From Bacteroidetes bacterium UBA6063 (GTDB lineage Bacteria > Bacteroidota > Bacteroidia > NS11-12g > UBA9320), in NCBI GenBank assembly GCA_002428905.1, contig DIYD01000138.1, positions 1 to 16,351 of the forward strand: a stretch of DNA of 16,351 nucleotides, in the 5' to 3' direction. Under the pieces are notes generated by a model. It had not been told where the DNA came from, searched no databases, and saw only the letters and a list, made by a program, of their open reading frames with translations. The translations under genes were made by a program, and so were the position numbers. Below, one piece after another: positions 1-7,948 of the stretch (its first letter is position 1; every line of letters begins with the position of its first letter).

Positions 1-1458
1 GGGTTGACACATGACAATATAATATATCGAGCCAACTACTCGGTATTTGGAAATGACGATGAAGCCGGTGATGCTGCTAATCTTCGCCTTGCGCACATCA
101 ACAATGGAAAATGGCGTTCTATCGGTGGTGCTGGAAGTATGGACGACAATGGTACCATTGAGAGCACATTGCCTGTCACTTCGATCAGTCCGATTTCCTT
201 AGCAAACCTGAAAGACGGGCTGAACCGATTGGGGAAAACCAATATTGTAGCCTCCTTCGACGCAAATTCGGTTTGTGAGGGTATTACAATTGACTTTAAA
301 AATAACTCGACAGCGCTTAGAGGAAGCATCGTTTCCCATGCCTGGGATTTTGGTGTTGCTTTGGCCACAGACGATACTTCAATCGTATCTGACCCATCGT
401 ATTTGTATACTGCACCCGGTGTTTATACCGTACGACTCATTGTTGCATCAGACTCGGGTGATGTTGATACAGCGTTTCAGGATATTAATGTGTATGCTAA
501 CCCAAGCGTAGGCTTCATAGAAGAGATTTATTGTTTCCCGGACGCATCTGACTTTACCGATACCAGTTTGATCATTGCTCCGGACAATATTGCGTTTAGA
601 ACCTGGACCATAGACGGAACAGTGTACTCTACTTCGAACGTTACACACGCGTTTGCCAGCACCGGAGCCTATGACGCCAAACTTCTGATCGAAACGAGTT
701 TTGGCTGTAAGGACTCGGTATCTAAATCATTTAATGTAGGTGACTCGGTAAAGATCTCGATATCACCGGCTGGTCCAATCTCGATTTGTGAAGGAGAAAG
801 TGTTCAGTTAACTGCCAGTTCGGGTATACAGCGCTATAGCTGGAATACAGGAGAAACAGCCAATTTCATTAACGCTACACAAGCACGAACATACATTGTC
901 ACCGGTTTTAACAGTAATTTCTGTTTTGGTATTGATTCGGTTACCGTTTCTACAACTCCATCACCTACAGCCGAGGCTGGAAATGATGTATTCATTGAAT
1001 ATGGCGAAAGCACCATATTACAGGGTTCTGGTGGTACCAATTATGCATGGACACCAACAGGTCGATTAGACGACCCGAACAGTGCCAACCCTAAAGCAAC
1101 ACCGCTAGAAACTACTCGATACTACCTAACCGTTACAAACGCTCAGGGATGTAGTTCCACCGATTCGGTACTTGTTGTTGTTGGAACACCCAAACTAATC
1201 GAAGTACCTAACTTATTGACACCAAATGGTGATCAATCCAATGATGTTTGGGATTTATCACAAGTTCCAGACATTGAAAACACGAAAGTCACTGTACTCA
1301 ATCGCTGGGGCAAGGTGGTCTTTAGTGCAGATAACTACCAACACAACTGGGATGGCACCTATGAGGGCAACCCACTGCCAGATGGCACCTACCTCTACAT
1401 TATAGATGGTAGTGAATTCTACGAAACGTTAAAAGGTCCACTTCAAATTATTAGATAA
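1..1458 (+). CDS. T9SS type B secreted PKD/Ig-repeat surface protein (3' part only)
   Basis: The reading frame is open from base 1, so the gene starts before the window and only about 485 C-terminal residues are visible. Counting from base 4, residues ~85-165 and ~168-246 look like PKD domains: the first has a W-D-F core, and the repeats end in a G-x-Y-x-x-x-L-like strand. Residues ~250-316 and ~320-394 are Ig-like repeats of the type common in Bacteroidota adhesins. Residues ~399-484 form a gliding-motility-associated C-terminal domain (CHU_C, T9SS type B signal). It runs from 'VPNLLTPNGDQSNDVW' through 'VLNRWGKVVF' and 'DGTYLYIIDG' to the final 'GPLQIIR'. Proteins with this tail cross the outer membrane through the T9SS and stay at the surface or are released. 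The next gene starts 5 nt downstream and is PorP/SprF-like, the usual partner of type B cargo. The N-terminal function (adhesin, enzyme or other) cannot be seen. Confidence 0.93.
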   Translation, partial: GLTHDNIIYRANYSVFGNDDEAGDAANLRLAHINNGKWRSIGGAGSMDDNGTIESTLPVTSISPISLANLKDGLNRLGKTNIVASFDANSVCEGITIDFKNNSTALRGSIVSHAWDFGVALATDDTSIVSDPSYLYTAPGVYTVRLIVASDSGDVDTAFQDINVYANPSVGFIEEIYCFPDASDFTDTSLIIAPDNIAFRTWTIDGTVYSTSNVTHAFASTGAYDAKLLIETSFGCKDSVSKSFNVGDSVKISISPAGPISICEGESVQLTASSGIQRYSWNTGETANFINATQARTYIVTGFNSNFCFGIDSVTVSTTPSPTAEAGNDVFIEYGESTILQGSGGTNYAWTPTGRLDDPNSANPKATPLETTRYYLTVTNAQGCSSTDSVLVVVGTPKLIEVPNLLTPNGDQSNDVWDLSQVPDIENTKVTVLNRWGKVVFSADNYQHNWDGTYEGNPLPDGTYLYIIDGSEFYETLKGPLQIIR

Positions 1459-1463
1459 GCACA

Positions 1464-2834
1464 ATGAGAACTCGAAACAAAACACTATTGGTTTTATTGG
1501 CTCTGATGATTTGTGGAGCCAATGCATTTGCACAGCAAATTCCTCTATACTCACAGTATTACTTCAATAAATTCATTTACAATCCGGCATTGTCAGGCCA
1601 ATCGGGCCTGTTTGAGGCCAACTTGTTCGGACGGAATCAATATACCCAGGTCGATGGATTTCAAACATCTGGATTAACCCTTAGCGGCCAGGTAAGCGAC
1701 GGTAAGGTTGGACTTGGATTATATCTAATTAATGACGCAAACTTGCTTCAAACGCAAAATAGCGTTTATGCCAACTATGCATACAACATTAAATTCAGTG
1801 ATAACAATGCATTGTCACTTGGTTTTGCACTGGGTGCGCTGAGCAACAGGTTCAACACAGAGAATATAATTGCCACAGATCCGGATGACCCAACTTTGCG
1901 TTTGCTGAATACACGCCCTGGCGCTGCTTTAGACGCCTCTGTTGGGGCCAACTTAAAATTGGGTGATTTCCAGTTTGGTGTATCCGTACCCCAATTCCTG
2001 CAAAGCGACCAGGAATTTACAGATCATCAGCAGTCGTCCTTATTGTACACCTTGCAGAATCACTTGATTTTAATGACATCCTATGACATTCACGTCAATG
2101 ATGACTTGAAAATTCAACCCCTGGTGCTTTATAAAAACACACGAAACGCACCTGGTCAATTCGACTTTAATGTAATTGCTGACTGGCAAAACAAAGGTTG
2201 GATTGGTGCAGCTGTTCGAGATGGTTACGGTGTAACAGCTATGGCCGGTATTAAAATTGCAGAAAAACTACGTTTTGGCTATGCGTACGACTGGTCTACT
2301 GGTGATTACAGTCAGGCATTAGGTGGCACGCATGAGATTATGGTTGGTGCGATGCTGGGTAAAAAAGAAAAAGAGCCCGATGGCCCATCGAAAGAAGAAA
2401 TGGACGCTCTGAAGAAGTCGCTGGCTGATCAACGTGCAGAAGACCTGAAAGAGCAAGAAGAGAAGATTGAAGAATTAGAAGGTAAGGTTGCACGTCTTGA
2501 AAAACAAAAAGCCCGAATAGACACTGTGGTGGTTGTACAAAAAACGCCGGTAACGGCTAAACCGGATGATTCGAAACCGGCAGTAGAAGACAAACCGTCT
2601 GGCAATACGTCAGGCCAGTTTATGGTAATTGCTGGTGCATTTGGTGAAGAGACCAATGCTAAGGTTTACTTCAACCGTCTGGTAAATAAAGGGTACAGTC
2701 CGTATATGTATTACAGCAAATCGAATAAAACATATTATGTGCATCTAGGCCGATTCTATTTCAAAGAAGAGGCAAAGAAATTTGCTAAGGACAACACGAA
2801 AAGTGGTGTAAAACTGTGGGTGAAGACGTTGTAG
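1464..2834 (+). CDS. PorP/SprF-family T9SS outer-membrane protein with coiled coil and C-terminal SPOR domain
   Basis: This is a 456-aa protein. Residues 1-24 are a signal peptide ending 'GANAFAQQ'. It is followed by the PorP/SprF hallmark 'YYFNKFIYNPALSG' and alternating beta strands to about residue 298, typical of the PorP_SprF barrel. Unlike plain PorP/SprF proteins (roughly 300-350 aa), it continues into a charged heptad-like segment (~305-350, rich in E/K/L), a Pro/Lys linker (~357-382) and a SPOR-like domain (383-456). The SPOR part starts 'FMVIAGAFGEETNA' and includes 'YYVHLGRFYFKEEAKKFA'. SPOR domains bind glycan strands of peptidoglycan lacking stem peptides. SprF is known to be needed for secretion of the type B cargo SprB, so this protein probably serves the cargo encoded just upstream. 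The SPOR end could anchor the barrel to the cell wall (inference). The ATG is 5 nt after the upstream stop, implying one operon. Confidence 0.9.
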   Translation: MRTRNKTLLVLLALMICGANAFAQQIPLYSQYYFNKFIYNPALSGQSGLFEANLFGRNQYTQVDGFQTSGLTLSGQVSDGKVGLGLYLINDANLLQTQNSVYANYAYNIKFSDNNALSLGFALGALSNRFNTENIIATDPDDPTLRLLNTRPGAALDASVGANLKLGDFQFGVSVPQFLQSDQEFTDHQQSSLLYTLQNHLILMTSYDIHVNDDLKIQPLVLYKNTRNAPGQFDFNVIADWQNKGWIGAAVRDGYGVTAMAGIKIAEKLRFGYAYDWSTGDYSQALGGTHEIMVGAMLGKKEKEPDGPSKEEMDALKKSLADQRAEDLKEQEEKIEELEGKVARLEKQKARIDTVVVVQKTPVTAKPDDSKPAVEDKPSGNTSGQFMVIAGAFGEETNAKVYFNRLVNKGYSPYMYYSKSNKTYYVHLGRFYFKEEAKKFAKDNTKSGVKLWVKTL

Positions 2835-3016
2835 GATAGACTCAACTGGTTGTTGCACTCTTGCTGCGAGTGGTGCACCTCTGTCTTAGTGATAGATCAA
2901 ATAGGTTTTAGGGCGGCATCTGGATGGAGCTATTTTTCTTACTACCATGGAACCCGACTCTTCTTTATGACATATAAAATTTGGCAATAATTGTATGAAT
3001 TAACAAGAGGGTGGTT

Positions 3017-3577
3017 ATGACTATTTACATGATTTCCTGGCGTGAAGGGTTACATTCCATTGAACTTGTCATGCTACAAGTAAACCTACTTAGACTGGGC
3101 CTTAAAGCAGCCAAGGAAAATGTAGACCGACTAATCGCCAATTACGTGACTCCGTTAAATGGAGATAATGATCTGAGTACCCGTGAGTTTGTCCTAAAGG
3201 CGCATTATATGGGTGTCGTTTTTGATCGTGTAACGAATGAAACATTCCCGTTAGAAACAGGGTCGATCCAATTGAGTTCCCTCATAAGGGTCAGGTTCTT
3301 GCGGATTCACCGTAATTGTTATTATGACTTCAATTTTGATCCGAAGGAACAAGTAGACGAATTAATCGAAGATATGTTTCAAGCGGTTTATAGGTTCAAT
3401 AGCAAAACGTTCTGTCTGGATATCGGCTGGTACGGAATAGAACCGAACGAGTTCTTTCGAGGTGTGGTGATCTACAAAAATGACTGGGAAAATCCAGAGT
3501 TTACATCAAAATCCAAAGATTTAATGGAAGTAATTCGGGAGTTGAACGTATGGGTGAATATGCAGCAGAAGATGTAG
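3017..3577 (+). CDS. Hypothetical protein, family not recognised (186 aa)
   Basis: I do not recognise this protein. It has no signal peptide, no clear membrane segment and no known motif. It looks like a soluble mixed alpha/beta protein with an acidic middle ('FDPKEQVDELIEDMF') and aromatic-rich strands near 'CLDIGWYGIEPNEFF'. A GTG at 3011 would add two residues. ATG 3017 is preferred because the purine-rich AGAGG at 3006-3010 lies 6 nt upstream of it. A promoter-like TA-AAA-TTTG with one extra spacer base lies at 2975-2983. The gene converges on a tyrosine recombinase gene with a 29-nt gap and does not belong to either flanking operon, so it may be accessory DNA. That it is a real gene rests on its length, its undisturbed frame and ordinary amino-acid composition. 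Confidence 0.6.
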   Translation: MTIYMISWREGLHSIELVMLQVNLLRLGLKAAKENVDRLIANYVTPLNGDNDLSTREFVLKAHYMGVVFDRVTNETFPLETGSIQLSSLIRVRFLRIHRNCYYDFNFDPKEQVDELIEDMFQAVYRFNSKTFCLDIGWYGIEPNEFFRGVVIYKNDWENPEFTSKSKDLMEVIRELNVWVNMQQKM

Positions 3578-3606
3578 CCTTTGTTACACTCTTCTTTTTC
3601 AGCTTT

Positions 3607-4677
3607 TTACACCGCAACTTCCAATCGTCGTTCTACCAGCTTCTCGAACATCACATCGGTTTGCTCATCAATGCGTTGTTGATTATGCTTTACGTACTTA
3701 TAGAATTCAACGCTTCCAGGTGCGTGACCACTGATTTTTCGAACGGTCTGCTCTTCAACACCCAGGTTCAACATGGTAGTTATGGCTGTTCGGCGCATGG
3801 TGTGTGTGCTTACCAGATCACAGAAGCGATAGTGTGTTCGCTTTTTGGCATTCTTATATTGAACATGTGGCTTGCCTCGTTTTGAACGCATTTTAGGGTA
3901 TTCATAGTCCCATCCGGCTAGCTCAATAATTCGTTTGATATTCTGATTAAAATTGCGCTGGCAAGACGTCTTAAACAACATCGGACCACGCGTCTTATTC
4001 CGGTCTAAAATGTCCGTGGCGTACTCAGGAAGTTTAATTTTGGTGTATGCAGTCGTCTTTTTTGAAATCACTTTGAGGTAAGACACACCGTTAAATGTTT
4101 CGATATTACTCTTGCGCAGATTCAATAAATCGCTTGCCCTCAGGGCTACTGTACAACCAAGAACGAAAATATCCTTAGCACGTTTAAGAGGAGGCGATAG
4201 CGACTTGTGAAAGTCGTTGTTCCAAATAAGGTAATTGAGTTGTTCAGGTTGGAGCACTATAATTGGGATGTCTTCTTTCCAAACGTGGAAGTTCTTGTAA
4301 AACTCTCCGACATAAATTCCTCTTTCCTGAACCAACCATTTAAAAAAGGTTCTTAACAGTTTAATGTTGTGACCTACGTAGTTGTCAAACGCATCCTGTT
4401 CATCGTATAAAAACGCTGTAAAACGTGCATAAAACTTCTTGTAATACCGCTTTTCCTGATCAAAAAGTCGTTTATTGTTTGTGAGTGGTCTTACACGCAA
4501 TTCGAAGCCGGTTGTTTCGAACTTGCTTAGAAGGTTATACAGATGTTCATAGTTCTTTTTGGTACCGTTGTTCAATTTACGACCACCTTTGAGCAATCGT
4601 TTATTACGATTATTGGCACGTATGAATTCGTGAAACAGGGGCAACATGGCCCGTGTTTGATTCGTTTTAGTTGGCAT
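3607..4677 (-). CDS. Orphan tyrosine recombinase (phage-integrase family)
   Basis: This is a 356-aa site-specific recombinase that cuts and rejoins DNA through a phosphotyrosine intermediate. An N-terminal SAM-like core-binding region spans roughly residues 35-130. The catalytic domain follows, with the active-site set visible: R180 in 'VALRASDLLNLR', a beta-hairpin lysine near K207, H292-x-x-R295 in 'HTMRRTAITTM', H318 in 'SGHAPGS' and the nucleophile Y328 in 'FYKYVKH' (Y326 is the alternative). All key residues are present, so it should be active. It stands alone: no excisionase, relaxase, transposition or phage genes are nearby, and no att-type repeats were found by eye. A perfect Bacteroidota -7 box lies 25 nt upstream of its ATG, suggesting transcription separate from the moxR operon behind it. 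It could be a remnant of an integrated element or a DNA-inversion enzyme. Confidence 0.92.
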   Translation of the reverse strand: MPTKTNQTRAMLPLFHEFIRANNRNKRLLKGGRKLNNGTKKNYEHLYNLLSKFETTGFELRVRPLTNNKRLFDQEKRYYKKFYARFTAFLYDEQDAFDNYVGHNIKLLRTFFKWLVQERGIYVGEFYKNFHVWKEDIPIIVLQPEQLNYLIWNNDFHKSLSPPLKRAKDIFVLGCTVALRASDLLNLRKSNIETFNGVSYLKVISKKTTAYTKIKLPEYATDILDRNKTRGPMLFKTSCQRNFNQNIKRIIELAGWDYEYPKMRSKRGKPHVQYKNAKKRTHYRFCDLVSTHTMRRTAITTMLNLGVEEQTVRKISGHAPGSVEFYKYVKHNQQRIDEQTDVMFEKLVERRLEVAV

Positions 4678-4702
4678 AACAGATGGTTTTTGTCGGACTA
4701 AA

Positions 4703-4710
4703 CAAATATA
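4703..4710 (-). promoter_or_regulatory. Putative -7 promoter box of the recombinase gene
   Basis: On the minus strand the sequence reads TATATTTG, a full match to the Bacteroidota -7 consensus TAnnTTTG. It lies 25 nt upstream of the recombinase ATG, inside the 66-nt gap after moxR. I see no TTG at the expected -33 position, so the call rests on the -7 box and its location. Confidence 0.45.
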
Positions 4711-4743
4711 ACCAAATGTCAGGCAGCCTATTGACGCGGCTTA

Positions 4744-5712
4744 TTACATCAATTCTTCGATGATTTGCTCTACCGAAATCCCCTCAGCTTCTGCTTTGTA
4801 ATTTTTCACGACGCGATGTCGCAGTACATAGTTGGAAATTGCTTTAACATCTTCTATATCTGGCGAGTACTTACCATTCATTAACGCATGGCACTTCGCT
4901 GCAAGCACGAGATTTTGACTGGCACGAGGCCCAGCACCATAACTCAAATACTGCTTGATATAATCGGAGGCACCTGGTTGGTTTGGTCTTGTCTTACCAA
5001 CCAATTTTACGGCATATTCAAGAACATTATCCGCAATAGGTACTTTACGTACCAACTCTTGAAAAGCGATAATTTCTTTGGCTGAAATGACCTTCTGAAT
5101 TTCTGCTGTAACTGCGCCTGTTGTACGTTTTACAATTTCAATTTCCTCGGCTTCACTCGGGTAATCCAAGGTGATATTGAACATGAACCGGTCTAACTGA
5201 GCTTCTGGTAATGGATATGTACCTTCTTGTTCTATTGGGTTCTGTGTTGCCAATACGAAAAACGGTTTAGGCAACACATGGTCGTGGCCGGCAACGGTGA
5301 CCTTTTTTTCCTGCATGGCCTCCAACAGTGCAGCCTGTGTCTTAGGAGGAGTACGGTTTATCTCATCGGCCAGTACAATATTCGCAAAGAGCGGTCCTTT
5401 AGAGAATTTGAAATTTCGATTGTCATCCAGCACTTCAGAACCAGTGATATCCGAAGGCATTAAATCTGGTGTAAACTGAATACGGTTGAAGCTTAAATCC
5501 AATACTTCCGAAATGGTATTGATTAGCAATGTTTTAGCCAATCCAGGAACACCAATAAGCAAGCTATGTCCATTACAGAAAATGGACATCAACACGCCCT
5601 CAACCACGTGATCCTGGCCCACAATGGCCTTTGAAATCTCTTTTTTTAATTTCGATGTTATCTCACGCAACGCATCGGCTGCCTCTACATCGTTTTTATA
5701 CATTTCACTCAT
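4744..5712 (-). CDS. MoxR-family AAA+ ATPase
   Basis: This 322-aa cytoplasmic AAA+ ATPase has a near-canonical family length. Walker A is 'GVPGLAKT' (54-61), Walker B 'IVLADEINR' (112-120), sensor 1 'ATQNP' (155-159), the candidate arginine finger is R175 in 'QLDRF', and the lid with sensor 2 is around 'GPRAS' (261-265). MoxR ATPases act as chaperones that mature or activate partner proteins, usually together with DUF58 and von Willebrand A (Bat-type) proteins. Those partners are not downstream here, where a recombinase gene follows instead. Upstream, 23 nt away, is the surA-like gene, so this is the last gene of the foldase operon. AGGAG lies 4 nt before ATG 5712 and supports that start over the in-frame ATG at 5703. 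The link to envelope protein folding is inferred from the operon. Confidence 0.93.
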   Translation of the reverse strand: MSEMYKNDVEAADALREITSKLKKEISKAIVGQDHVVEGVLMSIFCNGHSLLIGVPGLAKTLLINTISEVLDLSFNRIQFTPDLMPSDITGSEVLDDNRNFKFSKGPLFANIVLADEINRTPPKTQAALLEAMQEKKVTVAGHDHVLPKPFFVLATQNPIEQEGTYPLPEAQLDRFMFNITLDYPSEAEEIEIVKRTTGAVTAEIQKVISAKEIIAFQELVRKVPIADNVLEYAVKLVGKTRPNQPGASDYIKQYLSYGAGPRASQNLVLAAKCHALMNGKYSPDIEDVKAISNYVLRHRVVKNYKAEAEGISVEQIIEELM

Positions 5713-5716
5713 TCCG

Positions 5717-5721
5717 CTCCT
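5717..5721 (-). promoter_or_regulatory. Shine-Dalgarno-like AGGAG ahead of moxR
   Basis: On the minus strand AGGAG lies 4 nt before ATG 5712. Strong Shine-Dalgarno sequences are uncommon in Bacteroidota, so this may help moxR be translated independently of the coupled foldase genes upstream. It also decides between the two nearby in-frame ATGs. Confidence 0.5.
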
Positions 5722-5735
5722 ATTAATAGTTAGTT

Positions 5736-7097
5736 CTAATTGCTCTTAATCCAGGTGTCAATATCTGGGCACACCAGATATTTCTCATCAATCCACACAT
5801 ATACGTCTTCTCTAAACGTCTGGCTCCATTCATTTAGCGTATCCTGTTTCTTTTTTTCCAATGCATATACGGCCAACTTCTGATAATCCTGGTCAATACT
5901 TGCGATATGTGGAGGTGCCTCCGATTTTAAGTACAGCAGTCTAAAAGCAGTACTCCCATCTTGCTGTGGTACACCATGTGGCGTAGAAACTTCTCCTACC
6001 GACATTTTCGAAACACGCAACGAAACATCGGATTCCAGTGCGGTAATCTCTATGGCAGTTGTTCCCACATTTGGATCGATGAAAAAACCACAGTTTGCAT
6101 GGGAATTTTCGTCGCTGGCATATTTCGTCACTGCGTCACACCAGGTTATAGAATCGGAGTCGATTAGTCTCTTAATTTCCTGCATCTCCGCTAAAGTCTT
6201 CTCCAAATCAGTTTGAAGGACTTTTGGTCGGATCAATATGTGGCGCGCATTGGCAATTTCCCCTTTGCGTTCGATTAACTGAATGATGTGATAGCCGAAC
6301 TGCGACTTTACCACTTTGGAAATGGAATCCTTTTTCAAACGAAATGCGGCCGCTTCAAACTCTGGAACCATTTGTCCGCGTTTAAAATCTCCGAGTGATC
6401 CACAATCCTTTTTAGACCCCTGGTCATCCGAATAGATCGAAGCCGTAAGGCAGAAATCTCTTGACCCTTCAATCAACTCTTTGCGCAATCGTTCGGCCGT
6501 TTCCCGCGCATATTCTTCCGCTACTTCACTTGGTTTTGGGTTAACGACCAATTGGGCAACTTCAACCTCAGAAGCAAATTCCGGCAAACTGTCTTTTGGA
6601 ATCTCCTCGTAAAAGGCACGCACCTCAGTAGGCGACACCTTTAATTCGGCGATCAAAGCGTTTTGAGCCTCCTGAACCATCATTTCTTCGGTCATTTTCG
6701 CCCGCATCTGCGCTTTATACTCCACCAAACTCATGCCCAGGTATTTCGCAAGATTTGCCTCTCCACCAGCCTGAGCCGCATAGTATTGCATTCGTCTGTC
6801 AAGCTCGTAATTTACCCGCTCCTCGCCAACCACTAAACTGTCTACTTCTGCCTTATAGAGTAGAAGCTTCTGAGTTAATATTTGATCGAATAGTTCGCAC
6901 TTTAAATTCCCATCGTACGAAGGATATTGTAGCTTCATTTGATAGTATGATTTTTCCAAATCAGACTTCAAAACAATCTTCTCCCCTACGATAGCAATAA
7001 CCTCGTCAAGGATGCCAACATCCTGCGCATTAACTGCACCTTGACTACCTAATAAAGTGCATATTAGAATGAGTGTCCGTAGTATCTTCGTTTTCAA
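5736..7097 (-). CDS. SurA-like periplasmic peptidylprolyl isomerase with two parvulin domains
   Basis: This is a 453-aa foldase for envelope and outer-membrane proteins. A signal peptide covers residues 1-24 (ends 'AVNAQ'). A SurA-N chaperone region follows (~25-170, with 'DEVIAIVGEKIVLKSDLE'). Two PpiC/parvulin domains lie at about 175-278 (ending 'SQFGYHIIQLIERK') and 283-393 (starting 'ARHILIRPKV'). The C-terminal segment ends near 'CPDIDTWI'. The start is TTG: its first bases overlap the upstream stop as TTGA, the signal peptide begins right there, and the next Met is at residue 54. The mature protein has six cysteines: 67, 216, 232, 320, 336 and 443. Each parvulin domain has a pair 16 residues apart (216/232 and 320/336), suggesting structural disulfides. 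Translation is probably coupled to the lipoprotein gene upstream. Confidence 0.92.
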   Translation of the reverse strand: MKTKILRTLILICTLLGSQGAVNAQDVGILDEVIAIVGEKIVLKSDLEKSYYQMKLQYPSYDGNLKCELFDQILTQKLLLYKAEVDSLVVGEERVNYELDRRMQYYAAQAGGEANLAKYLGMSLVEYKAQMRAKMTEEMMVQEAQNALIAELKVSPTEVRAFYEEIPKDSLPEFASEVEVAQLVVNPKPSEVAEEYARETAERLRKELIEGSRDFCLTASIYSDDQGSKKDCGSLGDFKRGQMVPEFEAAAFRLKKDSISKVVKSQFGYHIIQLIERKGEIANARHILIRPKVLQTDLEKTLAEMQEIKRLIDSDSITWCDAVTKYASDENSHANCGFFIDPNVGTTAIEITALESDVSLRVSKMSVGEVSTPHGVPQQDGSTAFRLLYLKSEAPPHIASIDQDYQKLAVYALEKKKQDTLNEWSQTFREDVYVWIDEKYLVCPDIDTWIKSN

Positions 7098-7948
7098 AAT
7101 TTCTCTATTTTTTGATTCGCGTACGCTTCTCTTACGATCTCGTCCTCGATTTGTTGCAACAATTCTACCTTTCTTTTATGGATTATGATGTTTTTAATTC
7201 GATCTTTTTCGAATTCCAACGGAGAAGTGTTGTTCTTTACTCTAAACGCCAAAATCCGTACAAAGTATGTGTACCCGTTTTCATTTAATCGAATAAATCG
7301 ATTGTTGTTCAAATAGCTCTCCTGATTATACGTCGTAATGGGTAATTCTTTCAATACATCATTAAACGAAAGCCAGGTGGAATCGTTGTAGAAGTAGTTG
7401 GAATTACTCAACTCGCATAGTCTTTTCATAGCGAATAGATCTTTCTCCTTTCCCCCCTTAAATTTTCGCCAAAGTTTATCGTGGTTTCTAACATCCTGTG
7501 GTATGCTAAAAAAGCGTAAACGTACGATGTTTTCCTTCAGCTCAAAATTCTTTCGATTGGCCTGGTAATATTTCTCGATGCCTTCTTCACTGACCACTGT
7601 ATCCAATCGCTCAAACAACATTTTTTCCTTCATTTCGTGAATGATAAGATCGTTGTAATATTGGGAAACCAGATCAGATTTGTCGCGTTCCGCATCGCTC
7701 AATATGGCATGAGCCTGGTCTATTAGTGTTGTTTCACGAATCCAGTTATCAATGATTTCACTCGTAACCGCCAGGGTGTCCGTTTCGGAGATCTCCGAAG
7801 GCAATAAGGCATTCAATTGTGATTCGTACAATTCATGTTCACCAACACGAGCAATAACCGGATCTGCCAATTCACCAGTATGCTGGCTGGTACATTGCGT
7901 AAACAGCAATGTCAAACAAGCAGGCCATATTGTACGGAGTTTGAGCAA
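7094..7948 (-). CDS. SurA-N-like periplasmic lipoprotein, chaperone-type without parvulin domain
   Basis: This is a 284-aa protein. A short signal sequence is followed by Cys19 in 'LLFTQCTSQ'. That lipobox is imperfect because Gln sits at -1, so lipidation is likely rather than certain. 'ADPVIARVGEHELYESQLNA' resembles the start of SurA-N domains. The remainder is helical and charged and lacks the parvulin active-site region, so it probably binds unfolded clients without isomerising prolines. The TTG start follows the upstream stop TAA directly and in the same frame, so the start cannot lie further upstream. No ATG follows until well inside the protein. Its stop overlaps the surA-like start (TTGA). 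Three foldase-type genes in a row suggest one periplasmic folding system. The exact family name is uncertain. Confidence 0.78.
   Translation of the reverse strand: MLKLRTIWPACLTLLFTQCTSQHTGELADPVIARVGEHELYESQLNALLPSEISETDTLAVTSEIIDNWIRETTLIDQAHAILSDAERDKSDLVSQYYNDLIIHEMKEKMLFERLDTVVSEEGIEKYYQANRKNFELKENIVRLRFFSIPQDVRNHDKLWRKFKGGKEKDLFAMKRLCELSNSNYFYNDSTWLSFNDVLKELPITTYNQESYLNNNRFIRLNENGYTYFVRILAFRVKNNTSPLEFEKDRIKNIIIHKRKVELLQQIEDEIVREAYANQKIEKF

Noticed and set aside
2854..2877. Hairpin TGCAC/GTGCA after the PorP-SPOR gene as a terminator
   Set aside because: The stem is only 5-6 bp with a long loop (an alternative CACTC/GAGTG pairing exists), and no run of T follows.
3578..3606. T-rich stretch between the hypothetical gene and the recombinase gene as a bidirectional terminator
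   Set aside because: It has short T runs around CAGC but no GC-containing stem.
3550..3885. Plus-strand open frame of about 110 codons overlapping the recombinase gene
   Set aside because: It is antisense to the 3' end of a well-supported recombinase gene and overlaps the end of the 188-codon frame. No family features were seen.
4678..4743. Attachment-site or invertible repeats around the recombinase
   Set aside because: I compared this gap with 2835-3010 by eye and found no convincing shared or inverted sequence. A genome-wide search would be needed.
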